A stretch of 64,000 nt of DNA. Origin: Xanthomonas sp. 3793 (GTDB lineage Bacteria > Pseudomonadota > Gammaproteobacteria > Xanthomonadales > Xanthomonadaceae). Below, piece after piece: positions 42,270 through 49,865 of this stretch. Made by a program: the position numbers and the translations under genes. The notes beneath the pieces were generated by a model. That model had not been told where the DNA came from. It searched no databases and saw only the letters and a list, made by a program, of their open reading frames with translations. How positions within the stretch are numbered: position 1 is the stretch's first letter; every line of letters starts with the position of its first letter. The DNA lies in NCBI RefSeq assembly GCF_024806835.1, contig NZ_JANTYU010000001.1, forward strand, positions 310,001 through 374,000, in the 5' to 3' direction.

Positions 42270-43922
42270 ATGAGTGCTGTTCCAGACGATATTGCTGCCG
42301 ATTTCATCGTCGAGGCCCAGGAAATCCTGGACCGCCTCGGCGAACAGCTGGTGTCGCTGGAACAGGCGCCAGACGAAGCCGACCAGCTCAATGCAGTGTT
42401 CCGCGGTTTCCACACGCTCAAGGGCGGCGCCGGCTTCCTGGCGATCAAACCCATGGTGGAGCTGTGCCACGCCGCTGAAGAAACCCTCGGCATGGCGCGC
42501 TCGGGCCAGGCGGTGCTGCAGGCGCATCACTTCGATGCCGCGCAGCAGTCGCTGGACTATCTGCAGGCCATGCTGGATGCGATGGGCTCGGGGGAAACCG
42601 TACCGCACGCACCGGCATCGCTGATTGCGCAGTTCGACGCCAAGAGCGGCCCGCCGGCGGTCAAGTCCGCTCCCAAGGCCGCCGCCGCTGCGCCCGCACA
42701 CGACGACGCACATGGCGCTGCTGCGGCTGGCGCCAAGGCCGCGCCCAAGGCGGCGGCCAAGGGTGGCGACGCCGAGCAGACCGTGCGTGTGGACACCAAG
42801 CGCCTGGACGCCATCGTCAACCTGATCGGCGAACTGGTGCTGTCGCGCAACCGTCTCAAGACCCTGCGTACCCGCCTGCGCGACGAAGAACTCGACCGCG
42901 CGGTCAGCACCCTGGACATCGCCACCGCGCGCCTGCAGACCGCGGTGATGCGCACCCGCATGCAGCCGGTGAGCAAGGTGTTCGCACGCTTCCCCAAGGT
43001 GGCCCGCGATGTCGCGCGCACGCTGTCCAAGGAAGTGGAACTGGAACTGATCGGCGCCGAGACGGAACTGGACCGCAACCTGGTCGAGGCTCTGGCCGAC
43101 CCGCTGGTGCACCTGGTGCGCAACGCGATCGACCACGGCATCGAATCGCCGGCCCTGCGCGAAGCCACCGGCAAACCGCGCAGCGGTCATGTGCGCCTGT
43201 CCGCGCAGCAGGAAGGCGACTACGTCAGCATCGAAATCCAGGACGACGGCGCCGGCATCGACCCCGAGCGCCTGCGCGAGATCGCCCGCAACAAGGGCCT
43301 GATCGACGCCGAGGCCGCCGCCCGCCTGAGCACCGACGAGTGCCTGCACCTGATCTTCATGCCGGGCTTTTCGACCAAGGCCGAGGTCACCGACATCTCC
43401 GGCCGCGGCGTTGGCATGGACGTGGTGCAATCGCGCATCCGCGAATTGAGCGGTCAGATCCAGATCCAGTCCGAACTGGGCCGCGGCAGCCGCTTCATGA
43501 TCCGCGTCCCGCTGACCCTGGCGATTCTGCCGACTCTGCTGGTGCAAGCCGGCGAAGCCGTCTACGCCTTGCCGCTGGCGCGCGTGGTCGAGGTGCTGCA
43601 CGCCCCGCAGACCTCGCTGGGCTGGTTCGACGGCCGCGCCGTGCTGGACCGCCGCTCGCACACCCTGCCGCTGATCGACCTGCGCCGCTGGCTGGGCGTG
43701 CCTGCCGAACAACCGCCGCTATTGACGGTGGTGCTGCTGCAGGCCGGCGAAACCCGCTTCGGCCTGGTGGTGGACCAAGTGCGCGGCCGCGAGGAAGTGG
43801 TGATCAAGCCCCTGCCCCGCGCCCTGCGCGGCCTGCCCGGCTACGCCGGCGCCACCCTCATTGGCGACGGCCGCATGGCGCTGATCCTGGATGTGGATGG
43901 ATTGCGTTCCAGCGATCATTGA
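42270..43922 (+). CDS. cheA: Chemotaxis histidine kinase CheA, copy 1
   Basis: The 550-residue kinase has an HPt domain with phospho-His48 (FHTLKGGAGF), an Ala/Lys linker, a dimerisation domain (VRVDTKRLDAIVNLIGELVL), the ATPase N box HLVRNAIDHGIE, G1 DDGAGIDPERL, F box MPGFSTKAEVTDISGRGVG and a C-terminal CheW-like domain. The linker between HPt and the kinase core is short and shows no P2 domain, unlike the second CheA at 58195. The accessory block begins directly after its stop codon. Confidence 0.97.
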   Translation: MSAVPDDIAADFIVEAQEILDRLGEQLVSLEQAPDEADQLNAVFRGFHTLKGGAGFLAIKPMVELCHAAEETLGMARSGQAVLQAHHFDAAQQSLDYLQAMLDAMGSGETVPHAPASLIAQFDAKSGPPAVKSAPKAAAAAPAHDDAHGAAAAGAKAAPKAAAKGGDAEQTVRVDTKRLDAIVNLIGELVLSRNRLKTLRTRLRDEELDRAVSTLDIATARLQTAVMRTRMQPVSKVFARFPKVARDVARTLSKEVELELIGAETELDRNLVEALADPLVHLVRNAIDHGIESPALREATGKPRSGHVRLSAQQEGDYVSIEIQDDGAGIDPERLREIARNKGLIDAEAAARLSTDECLHLIFMPGFSTKAEVTDISGRGVGMDVVQSRIRELSGQIQIQSELGRGSRFMIRVPLTLAILPTLLVQAGEAVYALPLARVVEVLHAPQTSLGWFDGRAVLDRRSHTLPLIDLRRWLGVPAEQPPLLTVVLLQAGETRFGLVVDQVRGREEVVIKPLPRALRGLPGYAGATLIGDGRMALILDVDGLRSSDH

Positions 43923-43926
43923 GCTT

Positions 43927-44214
43927 CGGGATTCGGGAATCGGCAAGACGCAGTTGGTCAATGTGTACGCGCGACGGATGCAGATCGAACTGGCATTTCG
44001 TGATCTGAAGTCGCATCGCTACGGCCAGTCGATGGAAGACAGTTTGACCCGACGCGGCGAACGTCTGCAGATCCTGCTGCTGATCAATACACTTGCTGCA
44101 TTCGCCAGCTGGCTGGCGGGGCTGGGATGCGAATCCACCGGTATCGCCCACTGGCTATCTCCACGCAACAGCACACGCAAGCTTTACTCAACAGCATATG
44201 CTTTAGCTACATGA
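43927..44214 (+). pseudogene. C-terminal remnant of an IS4-family transposase
   Basis: From about 43950 the frame reads VYARRMQIELAFRDLKSHRYG, which contains the Y(2)R(3)E(6)K signature of IS4-family DDE transposases including the catalytic Glu. A typical tail follows (ERLQILLLINTLAAFASWLAG, then TRKLYSTAY). The N-terminal and middle parts with the two catalytic Asp are missing, and no terminal inverted repeats were found. The junction with cheA is a CGGGATTCGGGAATCGG motif at 43927-43943. Confidence 0.8.
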
Positions 44215-44404
44215 CCTGTGCAGAGACCGCTGGGTCATTACATACTTTGCTGCTGCAGAAGGGGCGTCCGATGCGCATTCGCTGCACTCCACGCCTGGAT
44301 GCGCTCTCCGAAGTGGATCTAATCGTCAGGGCGATCACCCAAACGCAAGAATCCCCTAACCGACCTGAGTCAGAGGATTCTTCGCATGGAGCTGTGGAGA
44401 GGTA

Positions 44405-44950
44405 TTACGTTTTCAAAAGCTCAGTGATGCTTGCCATAGGCAACCAGAGCTTGAGAGGGTTCGACGCCGCAGGCTGGAACCCGAACTTCTGATAGAAGGG
44501 GGCGGCATCTTCCTTGGCATCCACGAACAGTCCCGTGACGCCAATGGTTTCGCTCACCTGTGCGGCTCGCGCGATGGCTTCCATGAGGAGCATCGTGCCG
44601 AAGCCGCGCCCTTTCAGTCGTTGATGAACCGCCAGGCGGCCCATGCGGACTACAGGAACATTGCGGGGCAGCTTTGAGCCAGCTGGTGGCAGCTCGCTGT
44701 TCATTACCTGCGCTGATGACAGGCTGAAGAAGCCGAGGACGGTGGTGTCCTCGATGTCCTCAAATCTTTCCTGGTGCCAAGCGTACAAGGTTCCCTTCAT
44801 CGGAATTGCCAGGAACGTGCGGCTGACGCCGCGCTTCTGGTGCTGGCTCGCCGTGGTATGCAGCCAATCGTTCAATTCCTTGTTGCCGCAGTCGAAATCA
44901 GCGCGGCTTAGGTGTCCAGCGAACGGTACTACTTCTACTTCCAGTGCCAT
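44405..44950 (-). CDS. GNAT-family acetyltransferase toxin (TacT/AtaT-like)
   Basis: The 181-residue protein has the start typical of GNAT toxins (HLSRADFDCGNKELNDWL), the acetyl-CoA binding motif R111-x-x-G114-x-G116 in HQRLKGRGFG, and Tyr153 in PFYQKFGF as the likely general acid. Relatives acetylate the amino group of charged tRNAs and stop translation. It lies downstream of, and overlaps by 53 bases, a DUF1778 antitoxin, the usual order for this system. No other acetylase role is suggested by context. Confidence 0.88.
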   Translation of the reverse strand: MALEVEVVPFAGHLSRADFDCGNKELNDWLHTTASQHQKRGVSRTFLAIPMKGTLYAWHQERFEDIEDTTVLGFFSLSSAQVMNSELPPAGSKLPRNVPVVRMGRLAVHQRLKGRGFGTMLLMEAIARAAQVSETIGVTGLFVDAKEDAAPFYQKFGFQPAASNPLKLWLPMASITELLKT

Positions 44951-45227
44951 GGTTTCTCGTCTCCATATGATGTTTCAGGGAGACAGCCAGACGATCGGGG
45001 ACCGGCTTCGGGTTGTCGAGCGCATCCAGAAATTTCTGCATGTCGTTCTGGCTTAGTCGAATGATCGAATGTTCTTCGATGATTCTCTCAGCTTCCCGCA
45101 GCGCGGCCTGGGCGACGAACTGGTTCGTCGTTGTTGCCGTCATCTCAGCCGCCTGTTCAATTGCTTGCTGCGCGTAAGCGGTGACTCGGGTCGTTATTCT
45201 TGCCCGGTCATTACTGGTCGCATGCAT
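44898..45227 (-). CDS. DUF1778 ribbon-helix-helix antitoxin
   Basis: The 109-residue protein has the DUF1778 layout: DRARITTRVTAYAQQAIEQA (beta strand and helix of the RHH fold), NQFVAQAALREAERIIEEH, then SQNDMQKFLDALDNPKPVP, the segment that blocks the GNAT toxin. An AGGAG lies six bases before the ATG. The final 18 or so residues are encoded inside the toxin start, a longer overlap than the usual few bases. Confidence 0.88.
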   Translation of the reverse strand: MHATSNDRARITTRVTAYAQQAIEQAAEMTATTTNQFVAQAALREAERIIEEHSIIRLSQNDMQKFLDALDNPKPVPDRLAVSLKHHMETRNHGTGSRSSTVRWTPKPR

Positions 45228-45352
45228 AGGTAACTCCTATGTGTGTTTCGTCTTCACCGGAGCTGGCCAAGCTCTTGGCTTGGTCTGAGCTCGCTGCCTA
45301 TGTGGTCTGATCGTGCCTACTTCATCTCATGTCTCCTACTGTTGGTGGACGC

Positions 45353-45381
45353 AATATAGCCCAGTGGTGCCAAAATGGCAA
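45353..45381 (-). promoter_or_regulatory. Sigma-70 type promoter of the toxin-antitoxin operon
   Basis: On the reverse strand TTGCCA-N17-TATATT is a good housekeeping promoter. It lies about 125 bases before the antitoxin start. The palindrome GCCAAAATGGC (45369-45379) overlaps the -35 box and could be the RHH operator. Confidence 0.6.
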
Positions 45382-45403
45382 CTGGAGGAAAATCCATTTA
45401 GGA

Positions 45404-45517
45404 TTAAATTGCAATACCTGTGGGATATGCAGCAGGCTGATGCGTCTTCGCAGCGGGCACGGCGCTACAGCCAAGCACAAGAGGTGCTAATGAAAGTAAA
45501 GCAATCGATATGCGCAT
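45404..45517 (-). CDS. Possible 37-residue lipoprotein
   Basis: A short reverse-strand frame encodes MRISIALLSLAPLVLGCSAVP, which looks like a signal peptide with lipobox LVLGC. Nothing follows but about 20 polar residues. No family is recognised. The 395-base gap between the toxin-antitoxin and SymE genes otherwise holds only the promoter above. Confidence 0.3.
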   Translation of the reverse strand: MRISIALLSLAPLVLGCSAVPAAKTHQPAAYPTGIAI

Positions 45518-45622
45518 ACCTGGCCCAGTCCCCTGGTAATGTAAGGCCCGAGACTTTGTTCTCCTTCGGTCGGGAAGGTTGGCCCGCTGAACCACGATAC
45601 CGCCACTGCGACTTCGTTCCAG

Positions 45623-46039
45623 CTACCGTCGCGCTCTGCGGGATGCGGCCGGCACCTCCACCGGCGGCAACACCTCCATCAGCAGCTGCCCCGCGCTGGC
45701 GGTGATGCGCAGCTTGGTGCCAATGGCAAAGCCCAGTTGTTCCAGCCATAGGCCACTGAGGCGAACGTGGGGCACGTGTTGGTCGCCGGCGTGGTCGTGG
45801 GCGCCGGGGTAATGGGTGTAGCTCACAGTGCATTGGCGCGGGCGGCGGGCGCGGCGGGGTGCGCGCAGCGTGCCGGGGCCTTGCGGAGAGGCGTCCGGGT
45901 CGGGCGGCAGCATCGGTGGCAGCTTGGTGCGGTCGGGTTCCACAACGACCCACTGCACCCGCTTGGGTGGCGCGGGGCGAGTCCGTGTGCGGGTGGGCCT
46001 TGTACTGGCAGATGCCGTGGGTGGGCGGCGGCGTGTCAT
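45623..46039 (-). CDS. symE: SymE-like toxin
   Basis: The 138-residue protein ends in a SymE/AbrB-like swapped-hairpin domain: VSYTHYPG, then VPHVRLSGLWLEQLGFAIGT and LRITASAGQLLMEV. SymE proteins are SOS-induced RNA-associated toxins, normally held down by an antisense RNA (SymR) in enterobacteria. Residues 1-70 are a Pro/Arg-rich extension. The ATG overlaps the stop of the upstream small gene (ATGA). No SymR-like antisense gene could be identified by eye. Confidence 0.75.
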   Translation of the reverse strand: MTRRRPPTASASTRPTRTRTRPAPPKRVQWVVVEPDRTKLPPMLPPDPDASPQGPGTLRAPRRARRPRQCTVSYTHYPGAHDHAGDQHVPHVRLSGLWLEQLGFAIGTKLRITASAGQLLMEVLPPVEVPAASRRARR

Positions 46040-46305
46040 GGCGCCTCCGGCTGGTGGCGGGTGATGGATGCAGCCGCGCACTGCTGCAGCGCCACGGCAC
46101 TGCGTGCGAACCGGCGGCGTGAGGTACGCGACAACACACCGAGCTGGCGACTCAGCAGATGCGCTGAATGGTTGCTCACCTGCTCAACAGCTGCGCGTGC
46201 GACGAGCCGGCGCAACACATCGCCCATATTCCACCACAGGCGGTGAGCGGAGACTGGCAACAGATCAACCGACACAGATGCCGGCATGGATGGTGCGGTA
46301 GACAT
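46036..46305 (-). CDS. Small hypothetical protein co-transcribed with symE
   Basis: The frame is open upstream to 46482, but the ATG at 46305 has an AGGAGG eight bases ahead and gives 89 residues (MSTAPSMPASVSVDLL..., then WWNMGDVLRRLVARAAVEQV, HLLSRQLGVLSRTSRRRFARSA). It is helical and Arg-rich; no family is recognised. The ATGA coupling to symE suggests a partner or regulator of the toxin. Confidence 0.6.
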   Translation of the reverse strand: MSTAPSMPASVSVDLLPVSAHRLWWNMGDVLRRLVARAAVEQVSNHSAHLLSRQLGVLSRTSRRRFARSAVALQQCAAASITRHQPEAP

Positions 46306-46471
46306 GGCAACGCCCTCCTGGAACAACCCAAGAACCGCCGCCAACGGCGACGGGATGTCGGGAGGTTCGAAACCGCTCATAGCCGGCGGGCGTATTCCCC
46401 TTGCGGGTGTTGTATTAGCCGCCCTCCCGACACAGGCATTGCGTCGGCTTGCACCTGCAGGACGCAGGCAC

Positions 46472-46502
46472 AAAAAACCCACCGGTTTGACGGAGGTGGG
46501 TA
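46472..46502 (-). terminator. Intrinsic terminator in the leader of the symE operon
   Basis: On the reverse strand ACCCACC pairs with GGTGGGT around an 11-base loop and runs into six T. It lies about 30 bases after the predicted transcription start and 170 bases before the first gene of the operon, so most transcripts should stop here unless read-through is allowed. Confidence 0.75.
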
Positions 46503-46539
46503 CCGCTATGAGAGGAGTTTCGACGCTCCTTGGGCCTAG

Positions 46540-46567
46540 ATTGCAAGTACGCGGTCTGGCGTGTCAA
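46540..46567 (-). promoter_or_regulatory. Sigma-70 type promoter of the symE operon
   Basis: On the reverse strand TTGACA-N16-TGCAAT has a perfect -35 box. It points at the leader terminator and the two-gene operon. Downstream, CCTCCCGACA and TGTCGGGAGG (46423-46432 and 46356-46365) are perfectly complementary and could form a long-range stem in the leader. Confidence 0.5.
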
Positions 46568-46684
46568 GACACGCTGGCGGGTCTCGCGCGGCTGTGTGCG
46601 CCGCTTGCGCAGTTCCATACGGGCCACGCAAGCCGAGCGCCGTCGCCTGATAAGTGCACCTGACCCAATTACGGACCCCATTAC

Positions 46685-46808
46685 GGGATTTGGATTTGGA
46701 TTTGGATTTGGGATTTGGGATTTGGGATTTGGGATTTGGGATTTGGGATTTGGGATTTGGGATTTGGGATTTGGGAATCGGGAATCGGGAATCGGGAATC
46801 GGGAATCG
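46685..46808. repeat. Hexa/heptanucleotide tandem repeat
   Basis: The block consists of one GGGATTT, three GGATTT, nine GGGATTT and five GGGAATC units in a row, 124 bases in all. On the forward strand it would translate into Gly-Phe and Ile-Trp-Asp-Leu-Gly-Phe tracts, but no credible gene spans it. The unit is the same motif as in the short intergenic repeats at 23319, 33349, 33492 and 43927. Confidence 0.95.
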
Positions 46809-47159
46809 TCAAGACGATCTTGTCCGCCTGATGTGATGACAACAGCCGCTTCGCGCGGCCGTTCTCGTTTTCCTCCAGCTCCGCTGCCGATTTATGCCGC
46901 TGCACGCGGCGATATGGTGGCGTGCTTGTCTAACGCTCGTAGACCCCAAATGGGGATGATCCTCCCCACGAGCCTTGCGCTAGACACGACGAAAAACCGC
47001 AGAACAGTCGATAACGCCTTCAACCTGCAGGTAATGCAGATGATCCGAGATCCGGATCGTCACCGCCCATACCGCTGCGTGGCAGGCATGGGCGCATGGT
47101 TTGGCGACGGCCAGGCTGCAGTGGAAGTGAATCTGGAACCGCCATTGCGAAAAAGAGTA
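46809..47159. other. Non-coding stretch with a hairpin repeat
   Basis: No gene is seen between the heptamer array and the HNH gene. At 47064-47093 lies CGCCCATACCG followed by GGCAGGCATGGGC, a small inverted repeat (GCCCAT/ATGGGC). A near copy is at 49816-49849 on the other side of the ATPase/HNH genes. Confidence 0.5.
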
Positions 47160-47906
47160 TCAAGCTAGCGATAGAGCACGAGCGCTGCGGTCAGAAGCGT
47201 CGAGCTGAGCATCCCAATCTCCCCAGGCCATAATCGAATTCTGCAAAATCTCGTAATGAGAACTACGAATTAACACCGTTGACAACACTGCGCTAAAGGG
47301 CTGATCCGACGCACATTGATCCATCAGGATCTTGAGCCTGCGAACAAGCGCGCGGCGCGGCCCAGGGGTTGCACCTGTGACTATCGCCAAGCGCTCTTTA
47401 CATAGCTCCTCCAACTTATCTTTGAAAGCCTCGCCAATCGCGTAGCGCAAGACTCCAAGTCTAAGTATATCATTGAGACCCACTTCAATTACAGTATTTT
47501 CACCTTCCTCAGTAATACCAACAGGCCGATAAGCCAGATCCAAATGAATGTGCTTTTGAGGATTCATCAAGCATGGATCGACCATCATTTGTCCAGGCGC
47601 CGCAGTGTCCCAAGAACCTTTGGATCCATTACACCTTTTACATGCTGGCAGCAGATTGTCCCAGTCTAATACTCTGTCAGGATGGTGTTTCTTTGCAAAA
47701 AAATGCTCCACCTCAAGATACGCAGCACCCTCCCCAAGCCTCAACTCACAATATGCACACTTGCTGCTAGATATTTTCAAAAGGGCCAATTTAATACTCG
47801 GAACATCCCAAACCGGATGTCCATCAGCCTTAAACCTCTCGACCCCCTCCTGAATGAATTTCGTCGTCAAAATAGCTGGAGCCGCAGCTCTTGTAATTGA
47901 AATCAT
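47160..47906 (-). CDS. ptuB: HNH endonuclease, PtuB-like (Septu defence)
   Basis: The 248-residue protein has an HNH/zinc-finger nuclease core: C50-x2-C53, the EVEHF segment with His68, a WDNLLPAC segment with Asn84, and C89-x2-C92-N93. This matches the McrA/PtuB type of HNH enzymes. It is the second gene of a two-gene unit; its ATG overlaps the ATPase stop by one base (TGATG). In Septu systems the HNH protein is the effector and cuts nucleic acid when released or activated by the ATPase. The DNA here is visibly AT-richer than the flagellar genes, a sign of transfer. Confidence 0.8.
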   Translation of the reverse strand: MISITRAAAPAILTTKFIQEGVERFKADGHPVWDVPSIKLALLKISSSKCAYCELRLGEGAAYLEVEHFFAKKHHPDRVLDWDNLLPACKRCNGSKGSWDTAAPGQMMVDPCLMNPQKHIHLDLAYRPVGITEEGENTVIEVGLNDILRLGVLRYAIGEAFKDKLEELCKERLAIVTGATPGPRRALVRRLKILMDQCASDQPFSAVLSTVLIRSSHYEILQNSIMAWGDWDAQLDASDRSARALSLA

Positions 47907-49075
47907 CAGATCGCCTCGATTTCTATAATCTGACGAACGACACTTGAAGGGTGAAGTGCACGCAATAATTCAGATTTTGCGGCCTCCATTTCGATGTAAT
48001 CCTTCCTTGTTACAGCATTCTCGTAGCGCTCCATTATTTTTACGAACGCAAACGGACGGGGATCCTCCATTCCCATAACGTCTCTCAGTATTTCTTCAAC
48101 AGTCCACCCAATAAGGCCAAACTCGGGGTCCACTCCCTTCAGGCTAGTAGGCTGCACACCCTCCCTCGGCAAAATAATTAGTTCCTCTAATTTGGCGCAC
48201 TGAACCATATGCGGACTGTGTGTAGTTACTATAATTTGCGCTCTTGGATACGAGGCTTTGAGCGCATAAAGCATGGGGCCATGCCAGGTTGGATGCAGAT
48301 GAAGGTCAAGCTCGTCAACCAGGATTATTCCATCGAAGTTATTGGCAGAAACACTTAACCTCCGAAATTCAATCTCTTTTAAAATGCCTAGAATTAGTGC
48401 ATAAGACGTCCTAAATCCAGCAGACATATATTCAAACGGAATTAACCCCGAGCGAGTCTTAAGCATAATATCAAAAGTAGAACTGTCAACATGACTGAGT
48501 TCAACCGTTGGATCAAGCAGGGAAAAGAAGGTCTTGGCTACCTCAAAATTTTCTAGCTGGTACTCCGGCCAGTGTTCCCCGTGCGGTCGCATCAAATAAC
48601 GGTTACTAAACCATTGTTTAATGTCATGCACCGAAATTCCGTTGACAGCCTGGAGCTGGTAGCCATTATTATCTTTGACTGGATCTCGCATGACCCCAGA
48701 AAGCTGCCCATAACCAAGATCCCTAGAACTTTTTACATATATAACTTTACTACTATTTGCGCCATCGTATCCAAAGGGATTTAAATTTTCATCCGGATTG
48801 AAATTTCTCACTTCACCGCCCCGATGAAAATCTTCGCCATTGGCGGATATAATATACTGAACCCGGCCCAACTCGCTTCCGGAACGACGCTTAATCACAT
48901 TAAATGAATAGTGCGCAACAAAGATTGACCCAACGGCATCCAAAACAGTAGTTTTCCCTACGCCATTAGGTCCACAGATAAGACTCAATTGCTCCGAAAA
49001 ATTTATCTCCATATGCTTGAAACCGCCAATATCTGTTAGTTCCAAACGGCGGATCCTAAGGGGCTTGTCATCCAT
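47906..49075 (-). CDS. ptuA: AAA/ABC-type ATPase, PtuA-like (Septu defence)
   Basis: The 389-residue protein has a Walker A loop GPNGVGKT (35-42), an ABC-type signature region EYMSAGF (215-221), Walker B ILVDELDLHLHP with Asp254 and Glu255, and an H-switch TTHSPH (His286). There is no TOPRIM domain, so it is not an OLD nuclease. The pairing with a PtuB-like HNH gene and the DELDLHLHP form match PtuA of Septu or the ATPase of retron-Ec78-type systems; no reverse transcriptase is present, so Septu is the better reading. A promoter (TTGACT-N17-TACTTT) lies just upstream. Confidence 0.82.
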   Translation of the reverse strand: MDDKPLRIRRLELTDIGGFKHMEINFSEQLSLICGPNGVGKTTVLDAVGSIFVAHYSFNVIKRRSGSELGRVQYIISANGEDFHRGGEVRNFNPDENLNPFGYDGANSSKVIYVKSSRDLGYGQLSGVMRDPVKDNNGYQLQAVNGISVHDIKQWFSNRYLMRPHGEHWPEYQLENFEVAKTFFSLLDPTVELSHVDSSTFDIMLKTRSGLIPFEYMSAGFRTSYALILGILKEIEFRRLSVSANNFDGIILVDELDLHLHPTWHGPMLYALKASYPRAQIIVTTHSPHMVQCAKLEELIILPREGVQPTSLKGVDPEFGLIGWTVEEILRDVMGMEDPRPFAFVKIMERYENAVTRKDYIEMEAAKSELLRALHPSSVVRQIIEIEAI

Positions 49076-49097
49076 TTTCTTGGCCTAAATAAAAATT

Positions 49098-49126
49098 AAA
49101 GTACTGAAGGCGTGCTCGCCAGTCAA
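49098..49126 (-). promoter_or_regulatory. Sigma-70 type promoter of the ptuAB-like operon
   Basis: On the reverse strand TTGACT-N17-TACTTT gives a start near 49091, about 15 bases ahead of the ATPase ATG. A short leader with only a weak AAGAA ribosome-binding site follows. Confidence 0.55.
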
Positions 49127-49229
49127 GTGGCCTCGAAGCAGACGACCGGCAGCGTCTACACGTTTAATATCGAAAAACTGTAGGAATCGTTTCGGTCATG
49201 CGCAGCCGAATGTTTGGCCTGCATAAGTG

Positions 49230-49526
49230 CTACACGGGCCCGGACTGTAATCTCGCAATATAACTCGTCGCCACCTCGATCAAACAAGCTCCAGAGGATT
49301 TTAAGATGTCAGCATCAGGCAACTTTGCTGTTTTTTTGACGGACAACGCCCCGGCGACGAACGCATGTGCTGACGCCAGATACAAATAGTAGCTGGCGCG
49401 GCTAATCTTAAGCCCGAGCCTTGCTAAGCGAACGAGCCGATCGGCCTCGCTCAGATTGGCCATGCAGTCTTTTGTGCGCAGCACGCGCGCTTTCCTCCAG
49501 TGACCGCTCTGCTCCATAAGTTGCAT
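49230..49526 (-). CDS. Small hypothetical protein
   Basis: The frame extends upstream to 49631. The ATG at 49526 has GGAG six bases ahead and gives 98 residues (MQLMEQSGHWRKARVLRTKD, then a helical, Ala-rich stretch SRASYYLYLASAHAFVAGAL, consistent with a HEPN-like or other all-helical fold). No family is recognised with confidence. It lies beside the ATPase/HNH pair and is transcribed in the same direction. Confidence 0.4.
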   Translation of the reverse strand: MQLMEQSGHWRKARVLRTKDCMANLSEADRLVRLARLGLKISRASYYLYLASAHAFVAGALSVKKTAKLPDADILKSSGACLIEVATSYIARLQSGPV

Positions 49527-49865
49527 AATGGACTCCAGACGCATGGTGCTAATGGCGAACAACGCTGCCCATAGCCACGTCGATGCGTTCGGTACCTGTA
49601 GCAGTGGTACGCAGGACTTGGTTGCGCGCAACCGCTAATGCCCAGCCGGAAATATCGGTTCCAGGCTCACCTCTTTCAGCGAGCTCTGAGTCAAGCGCAG
49701 CATCGCCGACCAGTTCGATTGAAGAAGAGTTGCGAGACACCGCCATAGCAGCCACAGCCACGGTGCGAGCGTTCGAGCACGGCGAAACTGCAGCTCGGCG
49801 GTCACCAAACCATCGCGCCCATACCGTCCGCCACGCGGCAGGCATGGGCACGACACGCTGGGGAC

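Noticed and set aside
46685..46808. CRISPR or ice-nucleation-type coding repeat
   Set aside because: Units of six to seven bases without spacers; the long forward frame across it has no credible start or domains.
46530..47168. A 212-codon forward frame across the heptamer repeat
   Set aside because: Its middle is only repeat translation (Gly-Phe and Asp-Leu-Gly tracts) and its ends match nothing.
47160..49075. Retron (Ec78-type) in place of Septu
   Set aside because: The ATPase and HNH genes would fit, but there is no reverse transcriptase or msr/msd-like region next to them in the window.
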